Assembly: GCA_008973525.1 (NCBI GenBank)
Contig: WACJ01000115.1
Location: forward strand, 496,001 to 560,000
Source: Stenopsyche tienmushanensis
Taxonomy: Eukaryota > Arthropoda > Insecta > Trichoptera > Stenopsychidae
Reading direction: 5' to 3'
Length of the DNA: 64,000 nucleotides
Shown: positions 53,721 through 64,000 of the stretch, piece after piece
Position numbering within the stretch: position 1 is the first letter of the stretch
How the letters are laid out: each line of letters opens with the position of its first letter
Notes under the pieces: model-generated
Database searches by the model: none
What the model saw: the letters and a program-made list of their open reading frames with translations, nothing else
Told to the model about the DNA's origin: nothing
Made by a program: the position numbers and the translations under genes

Positions 53721-54570
53721 ACAGTTCCATCTTCATGTTGTTTTTTCTTTATTTTCTCATGAAAAACGGAGCATAATAACGGGTATTTTCGATATTATAT
53801 TCTATTAGAAACTCTTTTAATTCTTCCTTTATAAGCTTTGACATATTTAATTCGTCGTATGCAATATTCATGACATCATTTTAAGTCTTAAGATAAAGGT
53901 AAAATTTAAACCTAAAACGCTTTTTAGTATTAAACAATATTAATAATATCAACCCAGTTTGATTGAAAAGAAAATCCACTATTAATTTGGAGTAGTGAGT
54001 GGTCATCACAAATTAAAGATATAATCCGAATATATATGATATGATCCAATAAGTTATGATCCGAAAACATGAAAGAAAAATTCTATACTTCTTATGAGTG
54101 GATTTAATTAAAGATCAAGAGCTACTAAAAGTATTCAAAAGGATGATCTATGGGCTTCGTACCAACTTCCATAAAGAAATATTTTTCAACGAGGGAAAAT
54201 TTCATTCTTAATCATTTCCGTTTTTAAACTAGTTTTGAGTTGTAGCTGGCGACGAAAATTAGGTATTTAGTTGAATTTAAATCGAGTAATTTTCCTCAAG
54301 CAATACAAACTAAAAGTAGGTGTCATCACGTAATGATAATGAATAATATTGAATTAAAAGTTTCAAGATATCAAGTCACATTGTGTGCATAGTGAGCGAT
54401 ATATAATATAATATTTATGCTAGCCCAAACTAAATTACATGGTTCCGACAGAATATACCTTCTTCAGAAACCTTAATTATAAACTTTCCGGTTAATACTT
54501 TAAGAACAAAGGCCAACTTACAAAGTTTTGTCTAGAAAATGACAAATGGTCACATCTATGCATTTCTCTA
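53721..54570. other. AT-rich spacer, nothing recognised
   Basis: No coding similarity or repeats seen between the piggyBac relic and the next mariner. Confidence 0.5.
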
Positions 54571-54574
54571 ATAT

Positions 54575-55505
54575 ATTAGGGTGTCCCATAAGTTTCATTC
54601 ATTTTCATATTAAGAAAAAAATAAACATTAATTTGTATCACATTTAAAATAATACAAAATTTATTAAACATGATCCATTCTATTCTGTTACATTTCTCCA
54701 TCTCTCCGGAAGCCTCATAATGCCTTCTTGCCAAAATTTCTCAGGTTTGTTGACAAAATATTCATCAAAGTACATTTTTATATCATTTTTTGAATTAAAT
54801 TTTTTACCACATAAAGATTTTTTCAATGAAATAAATAAATAATAATCTGAAAAGGCAATGTCCGGAAAGTATAGAGGATGAGGTAAAACATCCCAGTCAA
54901 ATCATAATAATTTATTTTTGGCGAACAAAGACACATGAGGCCTGGCGTTATCGTGATGAAAAACAACGCCTCATTTGTTCGCTAATTCTGGCTTTTTTCT
55001 GGCAATTTCATCCTTTAGATTGTCTAGTTGGAAAAAATATTTTATTGAATTGATCATTTTATCTTGTTGAAGTAGCTCATAATAAATTAACCCCTTCCAG
55101 TCCCACAAAATGCATGGCAAAACTTTTTTTTGGATGTAGGCTAGGTTTGGCTACAGTTAAAGCTTCTGTACGCTTGGCCCGAGACCGTTTACGTTGGATA
55201 TTCTCATAGAGTATCCAACTTTCATCTCTAGTGATAAGTCTCTTCAAAAAAGGTTGGCTATTATGTCGTTGAAGAAGAAGATCGCATGTTGAAATACGTT
55301 GAAGTTTATTTGAGTCAGTCAGATGATTATGGACAGATGTTCGTGGAATTTCTAACTTGTTAACTATTTCGCGAACATTATACCGTGGGTTTTCTTCAAC
55401 CATAGCTATGATTAGATCTGTGTTCATCTGCGAAAGACACTTATGAGACAAACTAATATTTAAACATTTATCTGAATAGTGCAAAATAGTAAAATCATAT
55501 AACAA
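54575..55505 (-). pseudogene. Mariner transposase relic with 3-prime end
   Basis: On the minus strand the 142-residue frame reads MNTDLIIAMVEENPRYNVRE then IVNKLEIPRTSVHNHL, the second helix-turn-helix, then NKLQRISTCDLLLQRHNSQP and FLKRLITRDESW (first catalytic Asp kept, with R for G before it). The following frame reads KPELANK-stop-GVVFHHDNARPH (second Asp) and LPHPLYFPDIAFSDYYLF (third Asp), then FVNKPEKFWQEGIMRLPERW. The residues normally between VHNHL and NKLQRIS (the WVPHxL linker) are deleted. The lower-coordinate terminus TTAGGGTGTCCCATAAGTTT then CATTCATT is mariner-like. The upper terminus is missing. Confidence 0.88.
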
Positions 55506-55564
55506 TAGTTTAAATCATAACCAAGTCGATAGTAAGCAAATTATCGAAAAAAAACTACAACTTG

Positions 55565-55601
55565 AAGATTCTCGTAGAATTTTTTTTTCTACGAGAATCT
55601 T
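55565..55601. repeat. Perfect 15-bp stem hairpin
   Basis: AAGATTCTCGTAGAA (55565-55579) is followed, after a 7-T loop, by its exact complement TTCTACGAGAATCTT (55587-55601). It lies beyond the truncated end of a mariner. Nothing nearby suggests a terminator or a small RNA gene, though it could fold strongly if transcribed. Confidence 0.75.
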
Positions 55602-57880
55602 TTCTTCTTCGAAAATTATATGGCTTCAAATTGTGTTTAGTTAAGCTCCAACTGCAAGGAATCTCTATTGAATATAAAATATTAATTATAGTGAACCGTA
55701 GATCTTATGAAGATTGGAAAGTAATCTTCCCATAAATTCAAGTTTGAGACAACTTAGGATCGACAAAATTGAAGAAATATGCTGTTGATGTCCTTTTTTC
55801 TATATCTTTTAATTGATGTATATTTTTTTATTAACCACTTTATTACGGTTTCCTGAATCGGTAATACCAAACCCGGAATTCCAGTGTTACCGCAAAAAAT
55901 CAATATCGGAATTCCAGACCGGCAATACTGGTATTCACACGCTGTCGAATGTTTAATCGTCCAATTTAAATTTATCGAACCTTGAAAATTTTATGCGTGC
56001 AGAATACATACATTTAAAAATATTGACCCTTCGAATAATACCTTGTAAAACTGTTTTTTATGATATTAATGAACTATAGTACAATTTCCAATGATATATT
56101 GTAATAATACTAGGTAGCTTTAAAATTTTATACGCGTACGCGTACTTATAATTAGGCATAGTTGAAAATGACAATGATATTAATTTTAAAGCATTAATTT
56201 TTGAATTAACACATATTTATATTGACATTTTATAAATTCATATGCTGCAATAAGTATTTCGACACGTTCCATTTTATTTGTGAGTATTAAAGTCCCTCTC
56301 TTGTTTTGCTATTACGATCAAAATAAACTTTTTTCGTTGAGCCATCAGAGTTTTCAAGATCCCTTTCTAGAAGTCTAACATTATTCCACAGCTGTCTCCA
56401 GGGAGTTCTGATCCTTACTTTGGTCCCTTACAAATGCAAAACATTCTATAAATAATTCAATCGTAAAAGAACTGGCAATACCCATCTGCAACAATATTAA
56501 AGGAAACATTCGACTTTGCGCAACTTTAAGGATGCAAACTGGGGCTATATTGCATCTTAATAAGCGTAAGACTACATTGGGTTGGCAGATTTGGAATTCT
56601 GTGAATAATTTTGTTTTAAGACGCATAATTTTGCCAAAGTGCAAAATCCTTGCGAACGGCTAGCGATTTTTTTTTCTTTCCATTCATAAATAATTTTCTA
56701 GCTTTTCAGTACATTTCAATTATTTTCGTTTTTTTTTTTGTTTAAGCCGTAATAGATTATAATTATTGTTTGGAATATTATGATTATTATTTGAATATAC
56801 TAATATTGACACCAATTAAAAGTTAATTTAGCGACCTCTCATACTCCGTGTAAAAATGCTGTTTATAATCATTTATCAAATTATATTATATGATAACTGA
56901 TTATAATATCGCATACAATATTGTTTCAGATGAAGTTTTGGGATATCATGCACATACTTGAGAAACAAAATAATAACTTTAGAGTGGAATACTTAAGTTA
57001 AATATGTGTTCCTTTGAATGCTATTTTGCAGTTAAGATATCCGCTTTTAAAGGTATGGTGTTGGTAAACTTACACAATTTAGGTCCGACACGGTGAATAA
57101 GTTACAGACAGAAATTACAAGGTTTAGTACAGAGAGCGAAGTTCCACTTTACGATCATTAAGTCAATTACGCCAACGCCTAAATCAAACGTGAAATGAAA
57201 GCGGCCTTAAAGTTTTTCTGGGCTAAAAATGTTAATTAATCTACTTATTTTTTTAAGATGGTATAAAATAATTTTCTCGATGGGTGAACAATTTAAATAT
57301 AAAAAGGTTTTTAACTTCGCATAATTATTACCTGGAAATTTAGATTAATCTCAGCCCTTGGTGCCATTTATTATTGCGATTATTTGCATCATTCAATTTT
57401 AACGTTCAATATTTGTTATTTTAAAAAGCAATTATTCTTCGCAAAATAAAACTATTACACTTTTATCCTTCATCACAAGAAATAAGCTTCTATTTTGATT
57501 ATTCTTCGTGCTTATTTCTTATAGTATAAATAGTAATCGTCATAATTTTAACAAAAAAAATTGCTATGAAAATTTTTAAGCAGGCCATACTTTTTTAAGC
57601 GCGGATGAAATCTTATAGTTTATTTCCATGAATTCCATTTTAAGCTAACATTCCTTGTAATATACACGCAAGTTTTATCTTCTAGCATTAAAAGTTGTAA
57701 AAAACATTCTGGATCCCCGATGAACAGATCCAAATGCTTACTTTCGTGCAATGTTTTTTTGCAAAATAAATAAAAACAATGTTCTCAGGAACCGTCATGC
57801 ATTAACATTAATCATATCCAGATTTTATATAATAAATAACACCACAATCTCTTAAGATACCAGTTTCCATCAAAACTTAC
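55602..57880. other. AT-rich stretch with a repeated GGAATTCCAG motif
   Basis: No gene recognised in 2.3 kb. At 55850-55945 the motif CGGAATTCCAG occurs twice, with GGTAATACC and GGCAATACTGG, giving a partly inverted arrangement that could be a tiny transposon end. The minus-strand frame 56381-56644 (87 residues) is unassigned. Confidence 0.4.
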
Positions 57881-57884
57881 GAAG

Positions 57885-58942
57885 TTCTACTTTCTGAGGC
57901 ATTTTTTCAGAAGTCGCTTATGCACAACGTTATGCACCAAACGGACAAAATATTTTGTTTCTTGTCAGACCGAACTTAGGCGTCGGTTTTGCTACTTGAC
58001 CCTTCGATAGCCATTGATTTTTACGTCCAAATTTAGAATAAAGAACCTATTTATCATCTCCAGGTATTAAGCCGTCTAAAAATGGCGTCTTGGATTCCAA
58101 TTTTAGAAGTTGTTCACATGCGTTAATGGGGTCAGCCAGGTTCTATTCGTTTAGCTCGTGCAGCACCCATCTTCCTTATATCCTCACCTTCCAGATTTTT
58201 TCCAGATTTCTTTGAACACTCGACCATAAGTATCCAAGATTGGCCGATATTTTTTCAATAGTTACTATTGGATTACTTTCAATTTCAGCAGTATGTATGG
58301 CGACATTCACCTTATGCAATCTTTCACTTCCAATGTTATTTTTGAAATCAAAATTTTCAGGTCGAAATTTCTAGAACCAATTTTGACATTTGCGAACACT
58401 TAAAATATCGCCCAGTACATCGCAAATATTTTTAGTGGCGCGCATTGAAATCTTTTTTTCGAGAAAATGATAAAACATTAAATTTCGAATAAATTCATTG
58501 AATCATTATTGAATTAGTATAAAGTTTATCAAAAAAACTATTCAAAAATGTCGATCACGTCAAAAAAGGTGCGATATTTTAGATATTCTTTACAAGTCTC
58601 TACTTAAATATAAAACCAAACTCAATGACAAGTGAGAGGGTTTTTCGATAGTCTATTTTATTTTTAAAATATAATTTTTTGAAATGTAACTAAAATTATG
58701 ATCCTTTTGATTTCATTCGCTGAAACCAAAAACTTCAGAATTTCACTTGATTTCACGGCTTTGTCTACAAGAAAACGCGTTGCGCAACAGGGGATGATAC
58801 TTCTCGCTATCTTTGTGTGATGGGATCAAGAACCTTCCTATCCGATGGAATACATTTATTTCTAATGAAGGGAACTTTGTAGAAAAATAAGATGCTAATA
58901 AGATGACACTAAAAATTCCGAGTTATATTTGAATCACCCTCG
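57885..58942 (-). pseudogene. Mariner relic (5-prime end to first catalytic domain)
   Basis: The upper end reads, on the minus strand, CGAGGGTGATTCAAATATAA after TA, a mariner-type terminus. The coding remnant follows: MRATKNICDVLGDILSVRKC then QNWF-stop-KFRPENFDF (first helix-turn-helix of the form NIxxxxGxxxxxxRxxxxWFxKFRxGxFxL), VAIHTAEIESNPIVTIEKIS (linker and second helix-turn-helix), GRWVLHELNE, LLKLESKTPFLDGLIPGDDK (first Asp region, GDE changed to GDD), and QWLSKGQVAKPTPKFGLTRN. The remaining catalytic part is lost after about 57930. Stops and frameshifts are many. Confidence 0.75.
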
Positions 58943-58944
58943 TA

Positions 58945-61260
58945 TACATATATAAAATATTCGAATATTTTGCCAATTTCATATTCGAATAATCGATTTT
59001 ACGAATATTTGGGACCCCTAAAGGCGATCTCTACAGGAGACCTTACCAGACAAAGAAGTTTTTATGTGGTGTTTCCCTATTTGCCTTCCAGGGGTGATAA
59101 AGTAAGAATAGTATTATTTGGGTATGAATTATAATTCATATGAGAGAAGACAGAATCTATGAGTAAGTAGCGAATTTATCATTATATTAAAATTATTAGT
59201 TTTAATTAACGCTGCAAATTCAATCACTCACTCACGAGTGTCCCTTCACAACTTTATTAATCGCCTTAGTATTTACTCTTTCAAACTCAGGAAATCAAGG
59301 TAAACGTAGATCGAGACGATCAATCGAAAATATTTATATTTCCGATCACGTAAATTTATTGGCACTGTTTTTTCCTAATCGTAATAAAACTTGATTTAAT
59401 AAATCGGCGATTCTAACAAACCATTAAATTGAGTGACGTCAAAATTCTGCAAAGCCTGCAAAATGCTGCAAAAATTGCAGTTCAACATGACGTATGAGTT
59501 TTTGCACGTTGAGCATTTGTTAACTGCACCGAAAAATGCAAATAAGCGTCGCACTTATCGGGTCAATGACGTTAAATAAATATGTACACGGTTTTAGAGC
59601 TAAGTTACATATTAAACATTTATTCTGAAAATTTCATAACAAATACATCCTCTTTCGTTTGGAGTTCCGATTTTAATGACAATTTATTGAAATCGGTTTT
59701 TAGATGTGACATATTCGAAGTATTATTTGAATTCGAATATAATTATTATTCGATAAATATCAGCAATTAAGCTAAAACTTTTATTGAACCATCTCCAATA
59801 CAAATAATATATAATGTATTAATGTAAAGTATCAATGCTATTGAAAATACTAGCTGGCTAAAATCTATATGCCAAAAAATTTAGCACAATTGTGAGTAAT
59901 TTTATTTTTGTTTAACAAGACTTCCAATCTTATCAATCCAGTGTAAGTCATTATTGTTGTCTAAAATTGTTGTTTTTAGCTGAACAGTTCTCTCACAACA
60001 ATAAAAGTACATCTGCTTTGCATTACAGCTTGGATCACTGATTATATAAGTATTTCTTATAAAAAAATATAATCAATATCAGACAATCTTTATATTAAAA
60101 GTGTTTATAATTATATATGAAACATACTACCCTATAACACTGAATTTTATTTTCTGCGTAATGAATATATAATTTTACGTTTTATAAATTTTGGTGTAAT
60201 GACACACTGTATAATTGATAACTAATATATTAGAAAATATTTAATACTTGTAAATATTTAGATACGTGGTTAAACGAAAATGTAACATACTCGAAAATAT
60301 ATTAATATGAGTATGAATGGAAACTATCTCGAAGAGCAGTAATACAAAGGCACATAAACTGTGTGGCAATAAATTTAGATTGTTGAAGATACGACATAGA
60401 ATAATCATTTGTCCTCAGTGATTACAAAATCTAAAATCTAAATAAATTTCAAATAAGGGAAACCCATCGAATAATTGTGCATATGTGTTTATGGTTATTA
60501 GATTTAATGATCAATCAAAATAATGATTAATTCAAACCAAGCAGATATAATCAAAAGTAGGTAAAGTAATTTTTTTACAAGCTCTTCGTATCGTCAGATA
60601 CTAATTTAGCTCGTTCAGATTATGAGGAAAAAATCACCAGGCAAACAAATTTTGGAGATCAGATATACTAATTTTTCTAAACGATCTTCTCGTTCCAAGT
60701 ACAAATATATCTCGTACTGATTTCCTTCATTCTGATTGTTACAAATAAGATGTTTTATATAACTTGCAATAAGGAATTTGATCTGACCAAATCTTTGTTT
60801 TGGTTTCCATCTCAACTTCTATTCTCCAAAGAATAAAGTTTTATTGCTTACCTGGAAGAAGAGCAAATTAATATGTTTAATACAATGCGGAAATATTTAT
60901 AGTGGCTATAAATAATAAGCGGGAATATTATGTTAATTTTGAGAACAAGACTTGTTAAGGAATCACTTTCTTTGTTATTATTTGCGTTAAATTCTTGTTT
61001 AAGCAATAGTTAGGAGAAAATTCGCAATGACCATAGTTCTGAATATTGTGCATACATTGGTTCTGTAACCTAATTAAAGGGTTTTTGTTTCCTATGATAT
61101 TTAATTTTGTTATAATTTGTGGGCTTAAAACTTAAATACATTTTTTTGATTAAAGAAATATTTTAAACACAAAAAATGTATACAATCATTATATAAATAT
61201 ACATCCGAAGTCACCAAATATTTTAAGAAGCTGGTCGGCTTAAGATTTATAAAAATCAGG
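58945..61260. other. AT-rich stretch, no gene recognised
   Basis: No transposon or gene recognised apart from a short regulatory-looking patch at 59434-59572 listed separately. Frames at 59582-59770 and 60615-60815 are short and unassigned. Confidence 0.5.
59434..59572 (+). promoter_or_regulatory. Cluster of CRE-like TGACGT sites
   Basis: Within 139 bases there are a full TGACGTCA (59434-59441) and TGACGT at 59488-59493 and 59567-59572, alternating with repeated TGCAAA, TGCAAAA and TGCAAAAATTGCA motifs. This density is unusual in AT-rich DNA where CpG is otherwise scarce. No gene was identified downstream; the small frame at 59582 starts right after but is not recognised. Chance is a real possibility. 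Confidence 0.22.
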
Positions 61261-61389
61261 AGGACGGGCGATAAATATTTTTATTGATATCAGGGGCGGC
61301 TAAACTTCAAATCATTACTAGTGACTTTTTAAAAAAATATTGGCGGCGGTCTATCAACATCTTACTTAATTGCGACTATAATGCAGCCA
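61261..61389. other. Left flank of R1, possible repeat extension
   Basis: GGAGGACGGGCGATAAAT and CAGGGGCGGCTAAACTTC are GC-richer than the sequence before, so the repeat or another element may extend here. No partner copy was found in this window. Confidence 0.3.
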
Positions 61390-61860
61390 CTAATAGTCCA
61401 CTACAGAACTATGGGCATCTTCAATATCCATTCACAGGAAGGGGTTACATCCATCTCGTCTGTATCATACATTCACCTCCTCATTCGCTCGATATTGAAG
61501 GTAGCCACTGAGTTTTGTTTCGAACGTTCACCCAACGGGTATCCTGAGTGAACGTATTGACGAACGCTTTCTCAATCGTCTCGATAGGGAATGTGGAAGG
61601 TTTGTAAAGACTGAGTAGTTTTCTTAGGAAATGGTGGAAAACTACTCTAGACGACCTTTTGGACTCTACTGAAAAGGGCTTTCTGGAGTACAAGGAGTCC
61701 AGTCCCCCCTTTCCTCGCTAGGGCGTTGCTGGGGTAGGGTGAAGACAGACGTGACGCTTGAGTGCATCTCAGATTCGCTCCTACACCAACTGAGGGTGTC
61801 ACCGTACAATTTAGCCGAGCGAATTCGAGACTGAGTGGTTTCGCCATCATATCAGGTTGC
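61390..61860 (+). repeat. Unclassified dispersed repeat R1, copy 3 (longest)
   Basis: This is the longest and GC-richest copy, carrying the blocks shared with 17965-18285 (same strand) and 48020-48300 (opposite strand), plus an extension 61740-61860 (GTGACGCTTGAGTGCATCTC and on) only partly present in copy 1. It has no target duplication that I could see. Minus-strand frames at 61481-61693 and 61647-61850 are open but are not conserved in the other copies. The lack of any protein signature leaves its class open. Confidence 0.7.
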
Positions 61861-63320
61861 CCCTCTCAGTTCGGCGATTACAAAACGATATAGAAGTCAA
61901 CGGAAGACAATTTTGTTTAAGTTGCAAAGTGAAGTTCCTCATATGCATCCCTTCGAGGCCGTCTCTTTGATGTTCTTCTTGTGTTTGTTCTGTTCCTAAA
62001 ACATCTTGGTTCCGAACCAATACGGTTCATCATGCTCCATATTTTTGGGTAAGGTCAACTATATAAGAGATAGCGAGTGATAAGCAAGTCATGATTTGTA
62101 AAAGTAGCAATGAATAGTAGATAAACTAAGTATTAGCTCGCTATTAAAAGAGCAGTGTGTGATTTGGGATATTTGTCTAAAAATTGTATGTTGGCCCATG
62201 AAAATATTCCTTTGTAAAAGGAAGCTTAATTTTTTTAATGGGTACGTTTAAGATTAGTATATTAATGTCAATATAGTGCTACATATGCATTCAGATAGCC
62301 ATATAGAATTTTATTATACGCCGATAAGAACTTAAGACTAATGAAAAATGGTGAGATATACGTAAAGACCGATTTGGAAGAACGCGAAGGTTATATATTA
62401 TCACTTTCTGAACGGCTTTTCTACGTTTTTATACGAAGTGAGAAATATCTATATATCTTGTATCGCATCATCTACTCCCTAGAGTATCTTATATACAGTG
62501 ATAACGACCATGAAAATGTATTAATACATTATTGGATCTGAAAATATAGATTTCACAACATCTTGGAGCTCTCATTTTGTGCACGTTTTTTCTTCATCTT
62601 GAATTGAGTTTGAATCGGATTTAATGGAATCACAAAAAAAGTTGTATACCAAAATAAATGTATACTGAAATAAACAATATTTTGCAAGACCTATTTAAAT
62701 TGTAAGAAAAGAGTTATTTGAGGATGTTTTTCTGAAAAGTAGTTTCGAAAGGCATTTACACATTTAACATAATTGAAAAACCTCAGACTGCCCCATTTTC
62801 TATTTGGTTCGACCCCTACAGTTTGACTCAAGCCCCCACACGTGCCTTATTTATATTTTCACCCTCGGATTTAACATATTACTTCCACCCATGGAGCGAT
62901 TAAATAAATTTATATGAATCAGTAAAAATACCTACTATATAACGTATAGTAACAGATTCATATAATAAAGATAAACTTTTTAATCAAAGTGTTTTAAACC
63001 ATCAAATTTAAATATGGGTTTAATTTGTTTATTATAATTTCTGAAAGCAAATTCATCAAATCAAAATGGGAAAGACTTGTCAATCAGAACTGTATCATAT
63101 CGGATGTCAATGGAATCTGCGAATCTATATGCTTTTTCACTAATATCGGACGTAACCCATTACCATATGAGGGCCTTCTAGAAATAAATAAGGGTTAAGT
63201 TATATGAACATAAATATCTAGGTGAGAGAGAATCTTTGAACGGGGAGCGAAATATTATTTGTCATACTTATAGGTATCACTATTCAAATATGTCATCGAT
63301 CTCAATATTCACCTAAAACG
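61861..63320. other. AT-rich stretch, nothing recognised
   Basis: GC content falls gradually after R1. No coding similarity, repeat or RNA was seen. The frame 62341-62541 is unassigned. Confidence 0.5.
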
Positions 63321-63324
63321 TCAC

Positions 63325-63850
63325 AAAATAAGTTCGTAGGATGACTAATAAAATAACGACTTTATTCATCAACATAGTATTCTTCAAGAGTGATAAATTC
63401 ATTTCAACGCTTCTCTAATAATTCGATACCTCTTTTGTAAAACGATTTATCTTTGGCCTCAAATAGGCTTCAGTTTCGGCAATCACTTATTCTTTGGAGC
63501 CAAATTTATTTCCTTGGCGCATTCTTTTTAAGTTTGCAAACAGATAGTAATCACTGGAAGTGAAACACGATGGACGAGAAAGCTATTCAAAGTGCACTTT
63601 TGCCTCTGTTACTATCAACTTGTGATATAATACATTATCTTGGTGAAGGAGTACTTTTTTCGTCTTCATTTGGGATCGTTTTTTCACAATTCTCTCCTTA
63701 AATAAAGCCATATAATATTTGCCATTGATGAGTTTTTCTTCCTCAGGGTAATTTATGTCAAAATCTTTCTAGCTAACATTTGCGTTTTTAGACGCTTTGG
63801 GTGACTTTCGTCGGTTGCTGTCCACTCAGTTGACTGCCGATTTTGTTCTC
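63325..63850 (-). pseudogene. Mariner transposase relic (second half)
   Basis: On the minus strand, starting near 63850, the frames read QSTEWTATDESHPKRLKTQM, MANIIWLYLRREL, MKTKKVLLHQDNVLYH, then LVHRVSLPVITICLQT, PKLKPI and FEAKDKSFYKRGIELLEKR, ending EFITLEEYYVDE and a stop. In mariner transposases these are the SxxWxxxGExxPKRxKxxxSAGK strand, the YYxxLLxRLKxEI helix, KKKVLFHQDNAPxHKS (second Asp kept), the PPYSPDLAPSDYFLF region (degraded) and FEAKDKSFYKxGIExLExRWNxCITLEGDYVDE. The amino half is not present before the window edge. Confidence 0.8.
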
Positions 63851-64000
63851 GAGTACAATTACGGTTATATCTACGTCGTATGATACGCAGCTCCTTTGCT
63901 TCAAAAGCCGCTCTAATCGCGAGGAGAGAAGCTAGAGCGGGTAAAGAAGAAGTCTACGACGAAGAAGAAGATACCATATAAAGGTCCGGGCGTTGCTGAT
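63851..64000. other. Unassigned right edge
   Basis: GC content rises again, and the sequence carries GAGGAGAGAAGCTAGAGCGG and a GAAGAAGAAG run. It may be the start of another repeat or exon that continues outside the window. I cannot assign it. Confidence 0.25.

Noticed and set aside
1..64000. CRISPR arrays, operons, ribosome binding sites or other prokaryotic features.
   Set aside because: No regularly spaced repeats and no dense gene order were seen; the transposon content is clearly that of an animal genome.

Overview
The window looks like AT-rich arthropod nuclear DNA. The composition, the absence of bacterial-style coding, and the mix of mariner, hAT, pogo/Tigger, piggyBac and Mutator-like relics fit a crustacean (for example a copepod) or an arachnid, but I cannot name the species. 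I found no convincing host protein-coding gene, tRNA or rRNA. Nearly everything recognisable is a decayed transposable element, so this is probably intergenic or deep-intronic sequence.

Layout. 0-10 kb: a possible retroelement end, a hAT-like element, fragment A of a GC-rich repeat, a mariner relic (2.95-3.3 kb), a hAT element bounded by a perfect 8-bp target duplication (4.13-5.59 kb) and a minus-strand hAT relic. 10-20 kb: copy 1 of a non-autonomous hAT family with CCCGGGAT-rich ends (13.06-13.77 kb), a mariner tail, a copy of an unclassified repeat (R1) and a piggyBac relic (19.0-19.5 kb). 20-30 kb: a ZBED5-like hAT relic interrupted by copy 2 of the CCCGGGAT family, with its 8-bp duplication intact, then piggyBac and mariner relics. 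30-36 kb: a fold-back Tc1/mariner derivative, a small and isolated GC/CpG-rich island with CRE, E-box and TATA motifs, an internally deleted pogo/Tigger element, and a perfect palindrome with 103-bp arms. 36-46 kb: mariner, Tigger and Jerky-like relics, a decayed copy of an orphan protein family, a 196-bp hAT MITE, and a composite repeat that shares the palindrome's arm. 46-64 kb: a tRNA-derived SINE, a second copy of the fold-back arm, R1 copies, a Mutator-like relic, copy 3 of the CCCGGGAT family immediately followed by an internally deleted piggyBac with near-TTAA flanks, and three minus-strand mariner relics.

How it fits together. All recognised transposases carry stops, frameshifts or deletions, so none is likely to act now. 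The non-autonomous CCCGGGAT elements keep their target duplications and one sits inside an already recognisable hAT coding region, so they were mobilised later than their host copy. The least explained structures are the perfect palindrome and its single-arm relative at 44 kb, the GC-rich island, the orphan protein family at 39.5-40.2 kb and the R1 repeat. All family assignments come from reading translations by eye; no database search was possible.
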